DNA from: Bacillota bacterium
GTDB lineage: Bacteria > Bacillota > Clostridia > Christensenellales > Aristaeellaceae
Direction: 5' to 3'
Assembly (NCBI GenBank): GCA_023459275.1
Contig: JAEWVC010000012.1
Span: 1 to 64,000, forward strand
DNA length: 64,000 bases
Shown here: positions 31,193 to 39,604 of the stretch, piece by piece
Layout: each line of letters opens with the position of its first letter
Position numbering within the stretch: the stretch's first letter is position 1
Notes under the pieces: model-generated
Seen by the model: only the letters and a program-made list of their open reading frames with translations
The model's database searches: none
What the model was told of the DNA's origin: nothing
Translations under genes and position numbers: made by a program

Positions 31193-31507
31193 TTAGCGTC
31201 CCTTGATGTAATGAATCAGCTCATCAATGGGAAGGGCTTTGCTAAATAAGTACCCTTGGTACATTTCGCATCCAAGGCCTTTTAGCGTTTTCATCTGTTC
31301 TTTGGTCTCCACAAACTCCGCGACAACCCGGTATTGCATGGTTTTTCCAAGCGATAGGATGGATGAGATGATTTCGCGGCTGTTTTGATTGGTAATACTA
31401 TTTCCAAACAATATTTCGTCATTGCGGCGGTTCTTTTCGCAAAGGACTGTGTCGCCTTCCGCTCGGCGTAACGCGGCGTTGCCCCGTTCCATCTCCTTGT
31501 CTTGCAT
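31193..31507 (-). pseudogene. C-terminal remnant of an EAL-domain protein
   Basis: The frame keeps the last third of a cyclic-di-GMP phosphodiesterase EAL domain: SREIISSILSLGKTMQYRVVAEFVETKEQMKTLKGLGCEMYQGYLFSKALPIDEL. The EAL motif, the DDFGTG-like loop and most catalytic residues are gone, and the N-terminal 30 residues are unrelated. It is a relic of a signalling gene. Confidence 0.7.
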
Positions 31508-31542
31508 CGAAAATTCCTCGCCGCGTTGGACGAAATAGTATT

Positions 31543-31716
31543 TTACAATTGTAAAGCGGCATCCTGCACCGGTGAACCATCAAGCTTAACGGCATAGAAA
31601 TGATACGCTTGCAGATACGCCAGCGAGGTGCGGCCCGCGCTGAGACCGTCCAGCGTACTTTCAAATTCGGCTTGGGCCCCGTATAAAATGCGCGCCAAAG
31701 CTGCCCTGCCTGCAGA
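31543..31716 (-). pseudogene. Degraded protein-coding remnant
   Basis: On the minus strand one frame reads SAGRAALARILYGAQAEF then ESTLDGLSAGRTSLAYLQAYHFYAV to a stop at 31543, a protein-like sequence without a start of its own. It is upstream of the EAL remnant. I cannot assign a family. The whole 31508-31899 interval otherwise contains no intact gene. Confidence 0.35.
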
Positions 31717-31899
31717 CTGATATCCGCAGGAGATCCGAAAAATGATCGGGAAGCCTCTCCCGCAACTCTGCCTTTCTTATCCGCCTTCCATATTTTTGAA
31801 TTGCATATCCGGAACCCCGCTCCCCACAGCCTCATAGGATTGGTCAGGGGAAACTGTGTTTCCCGCGTCTATCGTTGTTGAGGGCGGGAGGCTGTCACC

Positions 31900-32154
31900 T
31901 TGGATGAAAGCAAACTCACGCTGGACCGGCTGCCCGTGGGTAAGGCGGGCAGGGTCGTTGCGCTCTTATCAAGCGGTCCGGAACGGCGGCGCATGCTGGA
32001 CTTGGGAATCATTGAGGGCACGCGGGTGGAACCGCTCTTTTGCAGCCCGTCCGGGAACCCGGCCGCCTACCTTATCCGGGGGGCGGTCATCGCATTGCGG
32101 GCGGAGGATGCCTCCGGGATCGTGGTTTCACAGGGCGAATGTGGATGCAGGTAG
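31900..32154 (+). CDS. feoA: Ferrous iron transport protein A
   Basis: An 84-residue FeoA: LTLDRLPVGKAGRVVALLSSGPERRRMLDLGIIEGTRVEPLF...GAVIALRAEDASGIVV, the SH3-like fold that assists FeoB at the inner membrane. The start is TTG, preceded by GGGAGG at a good distance. The C terminus ends in CGCR. feoB follows 11 bases later. Confidence 0.88.
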   Translation: MDESKLTLDRLPVGKAGRVVALLSSGPERRRMLDLGIIEGTRVEPLFCSPSGNPAAYLIRGAVIALRAEDASGIVVSQGECGCR

Positions 32155-32165
32155 GAGGGGTTCTG

Positions 32166-34307
32166 TTGGATCTGGCCAATCAGCCGGCACGGAGCGCGGA
32201 AGGCCTGTGCGTGGCAAAAAAGCTTTCCGGGGATAAGGTCGTTGCGCTGGGCGGAAACCCCAACGTAGGGAAAAGTACGGTCTTCAACGGTCTGACAGGA
32301 CTGAAGCAGCACACAGGCAACTGGCCCGGGAAGACTGTGGTGAACGCCCAGGGGAGGTACCGGTTCAAGGGCCAAGACTACATTATGGTGGATATTCCCG
32401 GCACCTACTCGCTGATGTCCAGCTCGGCCGAGGAAGAAATTGCGCGGGATTTCATCTGCTTCGGCGATCCTGATGTGACAGTGATCGTAGCCGATGCCAC
32501 ATGCCTTGAGCGGAATCTGAACCTTGCGTTGCAGGTGATGGAGATTACCGGCAGCGTTGTGCTGTGCGTCAATCTGATGGATGAGGCAAGAAAGAAGCAT
32601 ATTTCCATTGATCTTATGGGGCTGTCCGCGGAACTTGGGATCCCTGTGGTGGGGACCAGTGCCCGCAGCGGAAAGGGGCTAAGCGACCTGATGAACTCTG
32701 TCAGCCGGGTGGCCGGAGAGGAACAGGCGCTTACCCCCCTGCGCATTACATATGATGAGATCATTGAAAAGGCCATATCCGTGCTGGAGCCGGAGGTTAG
32801 GCGCGCCATCGGCGGGCACCTGGACAGCCGCTGGGTGGCGCTGCGGCTGCTGGAAGGCGACGAAAGCCTGATGGTGTCCATCAGGAAGCACCTGGGCCGC
32901 GGCATGATGGAGGATGTGGAGGTTGCGAAAAAGCGCGAAGAGGCAGCCGCGCTTTTGTCGCTTGAAGGTATTTCGCCCGAGGATTTCCGGGACCGGGTAG
33001 TCGGGAGGATCATCAAGACCTGCGAAAGTATTGCAGGCAGGGTGGTAACCGTTAAGGATGAAGGCTATCGCGACCGTGACCGAAGGTTTGACAGCATCCT
33101 GACTTCAAAGCGCACCGGGATTCCCATCATGGTCCTGCTGCTGGCCGGGATTTTCTGGATCACGCTGACGGGCGCGAACGCCCCCTCGGCTGTGATCGCC
33201 AACGGGCTGTTTTGGCTGATGGACCGGCTCCACGTGTTTTTCCGGCAGATTGCGGCGCCGGCATGGCTCTCCGGGCTGCTGGTGGACGGCATGTACAAGA
33301 CGCTGGCATGGGTGGTCTCCGTCATGCTGCCACCCATGGCCATCTTTTTTCCGCTGTTTACGCTTTTGGAGGATTCGGGCTACCTGCCCCGGGTAGCGTT
33401 CAACCTGGACAACCGCTTCCGGAAGGCTTGCGCCCACGGCAAGCAGGCGCTGACCATGTGCATGGGGTTTGGGTGCAACGCCTGCGGGGTGATCGGCTGC
33501 CGGATCATTGATTCCCCCCGGGAGCGCCTGATCGCCATCCTGACCAACAACTTTGTGCCCTGCAACGGCAGGTTTCCAACGCTGATCGCCATCATTACCA
33601 TGTTTTTTGCGGGTACTGCAGGCGGATTGTTTGGCTCGGTCCTCTCCACGCTTCTTCTGACCGGGGTGATTGTTCTTGGGGTGGCGGCCACGCTTTTCAT
33701 TTCCAGACTGTTGTCCGGAACAGTCCTAAAGGGCGTACCGTCCTCCTTCCAACTGGAGCTTCCGCCCTACCGCAGGCCGCAGATAGGCAAGGTCATCCTG
33801 CGCTCCATCCTGGACAGGACGGTCTTTGTATTGGGCCGGGCCGCGGCCGTGGCCGCGCCGGCCGGCGCGGTCATCTGGCTGATGGCCAACCTGCGGTTGG
33901 GCGATGTCAGTGTGCTGGCTGCGTGTGCGGGATTCCTTAACCCCTTTGCGCGCCTGATGGGGCTAGACGGCTATATCCTGATGGCTTTCATTCTTGGCTT
34001 CCCAGCCAACGAGGTGGTCATCCCCATACTGATCATGAGCTACACGGCCACAGGTTCCCTGGCCGAATATGGCAGCCTGGCGGAACTGCACGCATTGTTT
34101 TTGAGCCATGGATGGACGGCCGTCACCGCCGTTTGTGCCATGCTGTTTTCCCTGATGCATTGGCCCTGCGGTACGACCCTTTGGACCATCAAAAAAGAGA
34201 CGCGGAGCGCTAAATGGACGCTGGCGTCACTTTTGATCCCCACCGCCGCCGGGATTGCCGCATGCATGACCGTTGCGGGGATAGCCCGGCTGCTGGGGTT
34301 TGTATAG
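32166..34307 (+). CDS. feoB: Ferrous iron transporter FeoB
   Basis: A 713-residue Fe(II) transporter. The N-terminal G domain has GGNPNVGKSTVFNGLTG (G1), VDIPGTYSL (G3) and NLMDEA (G4), then the helical GDI domain. The membrane domain has the two Gate-like segments, including LPRVAFNLDNRFRKACAHGKQALTMCMGFGCNACGVIGCRI and TNNFVPCNGRFPTL. The start is TTG at 32166, six bases after AGGAGGGG; the open frame extends upstream into feoA without a better start. It is intact and forms an operon with feoA. No Fur box was identified. Confidence 0.93.
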   Translation: MDLANQPARSAEGLCVAKKLSGDKVVALGGNPNVGKSTVFNGLTGLKQHTGNWPGKTVVNAQGRYRFKGQDYIMVDIPGTYSLMSSSAEEEIARDFICFGDPDVTVIVADATCLERNLNLALQVMEITGSVVLCVNLMDEARKKHISIDLMGLSAELGIPVVGTSARSGKGLSDLMNSVSRVAGEEQALTPLRITYDEIIEKAISVLEPEVRRAIGGHLDSRWVALRLLEGDESLMVSIRKHLGRGMMEDVEVAKKREEAAALLSLEGISPEDFRDRVVGRIIKTCESIAGRVVTVKDEGYRDRDRRFDSILTSKRTGIPIMVLLLAGIFWITLTGANAPSAVIANGLFWLMDRLHVFFRQIAAPAWLSGLLVDGMYKTLAWVVSVMLPPMAIFFPLFTLLEDSGYLPRVAFNLDNRFRKACAHGKQALTMCMGFGCNACGVIGCRIIDSPRERLIAILTNNFVPCNGRFPTLIAIITMFFAGTAGGLFGSVLSTLLLTGVIVLGVAATLFISRLLSGTVLKGVPSSFQLELPPYRRPQIGKVILRSILDRTVFVLGRAAAVAAPAGAVIWLMANLRLGDVSVLAACAGFLNPFARLMGLDGYILMAFILGFPANEVVIPILIMSYTATGSLAEYGSLAELHALFLSHGWTAVTAVCAMLFSLMHWPCGTTLWTIKKETRSAKWTLASLLIPTAAGIAACMTVAGIARLLGFV

Positions 34308-34355
34308 GGAAATGGGATTGCGCTGCCCTGGGGCCGTGCCTTTGCGAAGCATGCG

Positions 34356-34919
34356 CTAAGCCAACGCCTCCTCTTTGGTTTTTGCAAAAAAACCCTCGAT
34401 GCAGTAGAGGGTGAACTTTTCATCATGGCCTTCCGCCACGCATGTTTGTTTCAGGCAGCAGGGACAAAAATCCTTAATGGACAGGTCAAGCGTGCCGTTG
34501 CGCTCGTGGAGGGAATACAGGTATTTAAGATACTTTCCTTCCGCGATACGGTGGTGGTTGTTCTTCTGGTCAAGACCCTTCCATTCATACAGCCCCTTCG
34601 CTCCCTTGCTGGAATTGCACGACCTGCAAACCCGCACGACATTGTCCGGCACATCCTCCCCGCCCCGGGAGCGGGGCAGGATATGGTCCGTGGTCAGGTT
34701 TTCCACGGCGCCGCAATAGATACAGGCATGGGGATTCTCCATTTCCAGCAGCCATTCCCTGACGGTGGTGGACCAGGCGATCTCGCCGCTTTTCAGCTTT
34801 TTGACAAAGCTCATCCGAAGCGCCCAGTCCCTTTTGTTGCCGGTTGCGGCGCCGGTCATGATGGCGGCGTACTGCCAATAAATCAAATCCCGGATGGTTT
34901 TGATTGCAGGCGGCGGCAT
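34356..34919 (-). CDS. HNH endonuclease
   Basis: A 187-residue protein with an HNH motif CIYCGAVENLTTDHILPRSRGGEDVPDNVVRVCRSCNSSKGAKGL and a C-terminal zinc-binding region CPCCLKQTCVAEGHDEKFTLYC. The N terminus (DLIYWQYAAIMTGAATGNKRDWALRMSFVKKLKSGEIAWSTTVREW) is typical of a group of stand-alone chromosomal HNH proteins, possibly mobile. It is convergent with feoB and stands alone. Role unknown. Confidence 0.82.
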   Translation of the reverse strand: MPPPAIKTIRDLIYWQYAAIMTGAATGNKRDWALRMSFVKKLKSGEIAWSTTVREWLLEMENPHACIYCGAVENLTTDHILPRSRGGEDVPDNVVRVCRSCNSSKGAKGLYEWKGLDQKNNHHRIAEGKYLKYLYSLHERNGTLDLSIKDFCPCCLKQTCVAEGHDEKFTLYCIEGFFAKTKEEALA

Positions 34920-35154
34920 ATGCCCATCTCCTTTGTATTCTGCGTAATTTCCGGTGGGAAAGAATGGGCCTTCCGGCCCGGTTGCCGTTCTGCCGGCGAT
35001 AAACTGCTTGCCTTTTGATTTGCAGGTGCCCTTCCTGTTTTTTGATATGATACTACTTTTCGCCAGATTTTGTCAACATACGCATATGGCCCGGAAAAGA
35101 AGCCTGCCTCTGCCGCACCCTGCCCGGCGGGCCGCGCCGCAGAACAGCAAAGCA

Positions 35155-35183
35155 TTGCTATTGCCGCCGCGGCCGGATATAAT
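35155..35183 (+). promoter_or_regulatory. Sigma-A promoter
   Basis: TTGCTA and TATAAT spaced by 17 bases, 23 bases before the TTG start of the toroid-fold gene. Supports that late start. Confidence 0.6.
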
Positions 35184-35205
35184 GGCGGCAGAAGAAGGTG
35201 ATCCC

Positions 35206-36108
35206 TTGGAGAAAACGGTCGCGTGGCTCCTTGAGGGCGATGTTTCCGTGCAATACATGGCCTGCCGGGACCTGATCCAAGCGGACGGAACGGTGCTGTC
35301 CCGGCTTCGGGAACGGATTGCGTCGGAAGGCTTCGGGGCGGCCTTCCTTTCCCGCCGGAACGCAGGCGGGCATTGGGGCCTGCATTATTACCAACCCAAA
35401 TGGACATGCACCCACTACACCCTGCTGGACCTGAAAAACCTATGCGCGCCGCAAACCTTGCAGCCCTGCAGGGAGATGGTTATGCGCATGCTGGGGGAGT
35501 GCATGAACGAAGCCGGAGGTGTGAATCTCTCCAAATACGACCACCCCAGCGACATTGGCGTGGACGGGATGATACTGAACTACGCCTCCTACTTTTGTGG
35601 GGAGGACCCGCGCCTTGGCAAGTTGGCCGGCCATCTGCTTTCCGTCCAGCGGGCGGACGGGGGATTCACCTGGGACGCAGGCGCGGAGGCCGGAGAGCCC
35701 CACACCACCATCTGTGCGCTGGAGGGGCTTGCGCAGTACCGGAAAGCGGGATCACCCGGCGGGCTGCGGAATGTGGAGGCGGCGCAAAGCAAGGCCGAAA
35801 GCTTTTTGCTTAGCAACCAGCTGTTCATTGGCAGCGGGGACCGGCGGTTTCGCATGCTGTCTTATCCGTACCGCTACCGGTATGACCTTATGAGGGTACT
35901 GGAATATTTTGCGGCGCAGGGTGCGCCCCTGTATGAAGAAATACAGCCGGCCCTCTGCTGGCTGCAAGGCAAACGGCAGAAGGACGGCCTGTGGCGCCTT
36001 GAGAACATTCACAAAGGGAACGTGCATTTTTCCATGGAAGAAGTAAGGTCGCCCAGCAGATTTCTCACGCTGAAGGCGCTGACAGTCCTCAGGCATTTCT
36101 GCAACTGA
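35206..36108 (+). CDS. Alpha/alpha-toroid (prenyltransferase/squalene cyclase-like) protein
   Basis: A 300-residue protein with repeats of the terpenoid cyclase/prenyltransferase toroid: GGHWGLHYYQPKWTCTHYTLLDLKNL, LLSVQRADGGFTWDAG, ALCWLQGKRQKDGLWRL. The DxDD motif of squalene-hopene cyclases is absent, so I do not call it an enzyme. I start at TTG 35206, which has AGAAGGTGA and a promoter just upstream; an open frame begins about 250 bases earlier but has no site. Similar stand-alone proteins occur in many Clostridia with no known role. Confidence 0.7.
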   Translation: MEKTVAWLLEGDVSVQYMACRDLIQADGTVLSRLRERIASEGFGAAFLSRRNAGGHWGLHYYQPKWTCTHYTLLDLKNLCAPQTLQPCREMVMRMLGECMNEAGGVNLSKYDHPSDIGVDGMILNYASYFCGEDPRLGKLAGHLLSVQRADGGFTWDAGAEAGEPHTTICALEGLAQYRKAGSPGGLRNVEAAQSKAESFLLSNQLFIGSGDRRFRMLSYPYRYRYDLMRVLEYFAAQGAPLYEEIQPALCWLQGKRQKDGLWRLENIHKGNVHFSMEEVRSPSRFLTLKALTVLRHFCN

Positions 36109-36118
36109 TTATCATTTT

Positions 36119-37348
36119 CTATGATTTCATTGGCAGGGTCACGGTAAAGGTGGTCCCTGCCTCCTTTGTGCTTTCCGCGGTGATCCTGCCCCGGTGCGCC
36201 TCCGCGATGGATTTGGCGATGGCCAGCCCCAGCCCGTACCCGCCCCCGGCCCTGGCGCTGTCGGCCCGGGAGAACCGATCGAAAACCCGGGGGAGCTGGT
36301 CCGGGGGAATGGGCTCGCCTGTGTTGTGAACGGAAAGCCGGGCCTTGTCCTGCACTTTTTCCAGGGTGACGGTTACCCTTCCGCCCTCCCCGGCATATTT
36401 GCAGGCGTTGTCCATCAGAATGGCCACCAACTGCTTCAATTGCCCCTCGTCGCCCGTTAGGCAGATGTTCTGGGCAATTTTGCTTTCCAAGGCCACATGG
36501 TGTTCGAAGGCTATGGATTCAAAAGGCAGCACACTGTTCCAGGCCACATCACTGAAATTCACGGGCAAAAACGTGCGGGCGGATCTGGCGGCATCGGACT
36601 TTGCCAGGAAAAGCAGTTCGTCCACCAGCTTTTTCATGCGCTCCGCTTCGTCCTTGGTGTATTCCACCCATTTTACCTGCTGGGCCACGGTTTCCTCCCG
36701 GTGGCGAAGCAGGATGCCCGTGTTGGCCAGGATCACGGTAAGGGGTGTTTTCAGCTCATGGGAGGCGTCGGCCACAAACTGCCGCTGCCGCTCCCAGGCC
36801 GCTTCCACGGGCTTCAAGGCCCACCGCGACAGGAAAAAGCTGATAAGAAAAAAGGCCGTCAGGCCGCCCACGCCCGCCAGCAGCGAGTTCACAAGCCACC
36901 GCATGACGGCGGCCCTTTCGCTGGAGGTGTCCGCAAAGGCGATCCGCATGCCATCCCGTACATCCGTTTTCAGATACCGAAGCCCCAGGGAGGGGATGGC
37001 ACCTTCCGCCGCGCCGCTTGAAAGCGCTGCTTTCACCGCCCCCTGAATCACCGATTCCTCCACCTCGGCCCTGGCCTGGTCGGTGCCGGTCACCATGCCG
37101 GAGGCGTCTACGGTGACGGTGAACACCGGCACCATGGGAAAAGACTCCCGGTGGCCCCCCGGACCGATTTTGGGCTTTGGAGACGGAGCGCCCGTATCCA
37201 TGGAAACAGCCAGTATCAGTGCGCTCTTTGTATCCTTCCGCGCCTGGCTGATGGTGGAGTAGCCCAGTGCCCCGAACACGATGAGCAGCACCAGCAGCAC
37301 CAGCGACATATTGATAAGGATAAATTTCTTGCGAAGCTTAGTGATCAT
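36119..37348 (-). CDS. Sensor histidine kinase
   Basis: A 409-residue membrane kinase. Helix 1 is about residues 9-30, helix 2 about 151-175, with an extracytoplasmic sensor domain of about 120 residues between. The phosphoacceptor is His197 in FVADASHELKTPLTVI; the N box reads LVAILMDNACKYA, and the G boxes are near DRFSRADSARAGGGYGLGLAIAKSI. No clear HAMP domain. The gene overlaps the response regulator gene by 11 bases. Divergent target genes (VTC/DUF4956 operon) suggest a role in cell-surface or phosphate-polymer physiology. Confidence 0.9.
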   Translation of the reverse strand: MITKLRKKFILINMSLVLLVLLIVFGALGYSTISQARKDTKSALILAVSMDTGAPSPKPKIGPGGHRESFPMVPVFTVTVDASGMVTGTDQARAEVEESVIQGAVKAALSSGAAEGAIPSLGLRYLKTDVRDGMRIAFADTSSERAAVMRWLVNSLLAGVGGLTAFFLISFFLSRWALKPVEAAWERQRQFVADASHELKTPLTVILANTGILLRHREETVAQQVKWVEYTKDEAERMKKLVDELLFLAKSDAARSARTFLPVNFSDVAWNSVLPFESIAFEHHVALESKIAQNICLTGDEGQLKQLVAILMDNACKYAGEGGRVTVTLEKVQDKARLSVHNTGEPIPPDQLPRVFDRFSRADSARAGGGYGLGLAIAKSIAEAHRGRITAESTKEAGTTFTVTLPMKS

Positions 37349-38021
37349 GGCCGCCGGCCTCCAATTGATACCCCACCTTGCGCTGGGTGGCGATGGTTAC
37401 GCAGGAGTGAAGGTGGAACATCTTTTTGCGCAGGAAGGAGATATACGCCTCCACGTTGTTGTCCTCTGCGTTGGAATCAAGGCCCCACACCCTGGCGATC
37501 AGTTCTTCTTTGGGGGTAACCGCCTTGGGGCTTTGCATCAGCAGCTTCAGCACCTCGAACTCCTTGTATCCCAGGTGCACCGACCTTTCGCCGCAGAAGA
37601 GGGTGTAGATGGAAAGGTTCAGCGTAAGATCCGCAAACCGCATCTCCTCCAGCACCACCTCCCCCTGGCGCCTGGAAAGCGCCCGCAGGCGGGCCAGCAA
37701 TTCCTCCGGGGAAAAGGGCTTGGTCATGTAATCATCCGCCCCGGAATCCAGCCCGGCCACCTTGTCCTGGATTTCCTCCCTGGCGGTAAGCATCAGCACC
37801 GGCGTGGAGCTTCCGCGCCTGCGAAGTTCCCTGGCTACCTCGTACCCGTTCATCCCCGGCAGCATCACATCTAGCACAATGATGTCGTACTGCCCGCTCA
37901 GGGCGTACTCCAGCCCTGTTTTTCCGTCGTGCACCGCGTCGGTCAGATACTTTTGTTCCTTCATGATCTGGCACAGCGCTTCGGCCAGGCGGAACTCATC
38001 CTCCACGATCAGAATACGCAC
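37338..38021 (-). CDS. OmpR-family response regulator
   Basis: A 227-residue regulator with a receiver domain (MRILIVEDEFRLAEAL, phosphoacceptor Asp51 in DIIVLDVMLPGMNGYE, LTAREE, DYMTKPF) and an OmpR/PhoB winged helix (HLGYKEFEVLKLLMQSPKAVTPKEELIARVWGLDSNAEDNNVEAYISFLRKK). It is the partner of the kinase downstream. The shared region with the VTC gene contains paired 11-bp-spaced repeats that it could bind. Confidence 0.92.
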   Translation of the reverse strand: MRILIVEDEFRLAEALCQIMKEQKYLTDAVHDGKTGLEYALSGQYDIIVLDVMLPGMNGYEVARELRRRGSSTPVLMLTAREEIQDKVAGLDSGADDYMTKPFSPEELLARLRALSRRQGEVVLEEMRFADLTLNLSIYTLFCGERSVHLGYKEFEVLKLLMQSPKAVTPKEELIARVWGLDSNAEDNNVEAYISFLRKKMFHLHSCVTIATQRKVGYQLEAGGHDH

Positions 38022-38099
38022 CGGGCAGCCTCCCTCTCCTGTACCAACCCGTTTTCGCAGTCCCTTCTGCTTGATTGCGGTTTATTATATCATGGAAAG

Positions 38100-38139
38100 C
38101 TGAAAAAAAGCTGAAACGCACTTTTCAGACAGTTTTCAG
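38100..38139. promoter_or_regulatory. Putative response-regulator boxes between divergent operons
   Basis: Two CTGAAA boxes (38100-38105 and 38111-38116) and two TTTTCAG boxes (38122-38128 and 38133-38139). Each pair is spaced by 11 bp, one helical turn, as expected for OmpR-family dimers, and the pairs face each other. Next to them are a minus-strand TATAAT (about 38083-38089) and a plus-strand TATGAT (38150-38155), both lacking a good -35 box, which suggests activation by the bound regulator. Confidence 0.65.
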
Positions 38140-38197
38140 GTTTTAGGTTTATGATAGGGCCATGCAAGAAATCCGTAAGGAAACGGAGGACCACGGC

Positions 38198-38929
38198 ATG
38201 GAAAGCTGTCAGGACGTATTTCAAAGGTATGAAAAAAAATATTTGATTTCAAAAGAGCAGCAGGAATATCTTCTCCCCTTCCTGCTGGAGCATCTTGAAA
38301 AGGACGGCTACGGCCGCCATACCATTTTAAGCCTGTATTATGACACGCCTGATTGGCAACTGATCCGCGCTTCCCTGGAAAAGCCCGTGTACAAAGAAAA
38401 GCTCCGCCTGCGCAGCTATGGCACGCCGGGGGAAGGGGATACGGTCTTTCTGGAGCTTAAGAAAAAGTTCAAGGGCATCGTCTACAAGCGCCGCGTGCCC
38501 ATGCCCTTGTATGAGGCAAAGCGTTTTCTTCATACGGGCGCGCCTCCGGAAAGGCCGGAGCAGATCCTTTCCGAAATCGGCTGGTTCATGCAGTTTTACC
38601 ATCCCGTGCCCGCGGCCTTTATTGCCTATGACAGGATCGCCCTTGCCGGCATCCGGGATACGGAAATTCGTGTGACCTTCGACCAGGATATCCGCGGCCG
38701 GGATACGGCGCTGGACCTTGCCGCAAGCGCCTGGGGAACGCCGATTCTGCCTTCCGGCACGATGGTGATGGAGGTCAAGCTGCCCGGTGTGATGCCCCTT
38801 TGGATGAGCCGGCTCTTTAGCCGCAGCGAGGTATTTCCCGCCTCCTTTTCCAAGTACGGCGCATACTATCAGAACCATCTTACCAAGGCCAAGTCCATGG
38901 ATACGAAAGGAGAGCTTCTTCATGCTTGA
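38198..38929 (+). CDS. VTC-domain (polyphosphate polymerase-like) protein
   Basis: A 243-residue protein of the VTC domain family, a triphosphate-tunnel fold that in yeast Vtc4 makes polyphosphate from ATP. Tunnel residues appear as RYEKKYLISKEQQ, YDTPDW, EKLRLRSYG, VFLELKKKFKGIVYKRRVPM, and VMEVKLPG near the C terminus. I start at the ATG at 38198, preceded by GGAGG, because the -10 box at 38150 would leave an ATG at 38162 without a leader. It overlaps the DUF4956 gene by eight bases. Whether it makes polyphosphate is unknown. Confidence 0.85.
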   Translation: MESCQDVFQRYEKKYLISKEQQEYLLPFLLEHLEKDGYGRHTILSLYYDTPDWQLIRASLEKPVYKEKLRLRSYGTPGEGDTVFLELKKKFKGIVYKRRVPMPLYEAKRFLHTGAPPERPEQILSEIGWFMQFYHPVPAAFIAYDRIALAGIRDTEIRVTFDQDIRGRDTALDLAASAWGTPILPSGTMVMEVKLPGVMPLWMSRLFSRSEVFPASFSKYGAYYQNHLTKAKSMDTKGELLHA

Positions 38930-39593
38930 AAGTATTTTCCCGGCTTCCGGCAGCCTGCCCTTTGGCAACCTGCTCATCGCCACCCTTATTTCCCTGGCCG
39001 TAGGGCTTGGTGTTGCCTGGCTGTACATGTACAAAAACGAGTATAACAGAAGCTTTGTGCTGACGCTGGCGCTGCTCCCGGCCATGGTGCAGGTGGTGAT
39101 CCTGCTGGTGAACGGCAGCGTGGGCACAGGGGTGGCGGTGCTGGGCGCCTTCAGCCTGGTGCGCTTCCGCTCCATCCCCGGCGGCGCAAGGGAGATCGGC
39201 AGCATCTTTTTTGCCATGGCGCTGGGCCTGGCCACAGGCATGGGATATATCTTTGTGGCCGTACTGTTCCTCTTTGTGCTGGGCGGCGCTTCGCTGCTGC
39301 TCACCTTAAGCCCCTTCGGGCAGCATAGGGAAGAACTGAAAGAACTGAAGATCACCATCCCGGAAAATCTGGAGTACGAAGGCATGTTCGACGACCTGTT
39401 TTCCGCCTATACGGACAAGGCGGAGCTCATCAGGGTCAAGACCACCAACATGGGCAGCCTGTTTGAGCTTTGCTACCACGTGACACTGAAACAGCCCGGG
39501 ATTCAAAAAGCGTTTTTGGATCAACTGCGCACAAGAAACGGCAACCTGGCCATCGCCTGCGGGCGCCTGCCCGCTGTCAGAGACGAATTATAA
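38922..39593 (+). CDS. DUF4956 membrane protein
   Basis: A 223-residue protein with about four hydrophobic helices (LLIATLISLAVGLGVAWLYMY, FVLTLALLPAMVQVVILLV, GVAVLGAFSLVRFRSIPGGAREIGSIFFAMALGLATGMGYI) and a cytoplasmic tail. The FSLVRFRSIPG...EI segment is the DUF4956 hallmark. VTC and DUF4956 genes are regularly paired in bacteria, presumably as one membrane-associated complex. The gene overlaps the VTC gene. Confidence 0.88.
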   Translation: MLESIFPASGSLPFGNLLIATLISLAVGLGVAWLYMYKNEYNRSFVLTLALLPAMVQVVILLVNGSVGTGVAVLGAFSLVRFRSIPGGAREIGSIFFAMALGLATGMGYIFVAVLFLFVLGGASLLLTLSPFGQHREELKELKITIPENLEYEGMFDDLFSAYTDKAELIRVKTTNMGSLFELCYHVTLKQPGIQKAFLDQLRTRNGNLAIACGRLPAVRDEL

Positions 39594-39604
39594 GGAGGAT
39601 TCCT

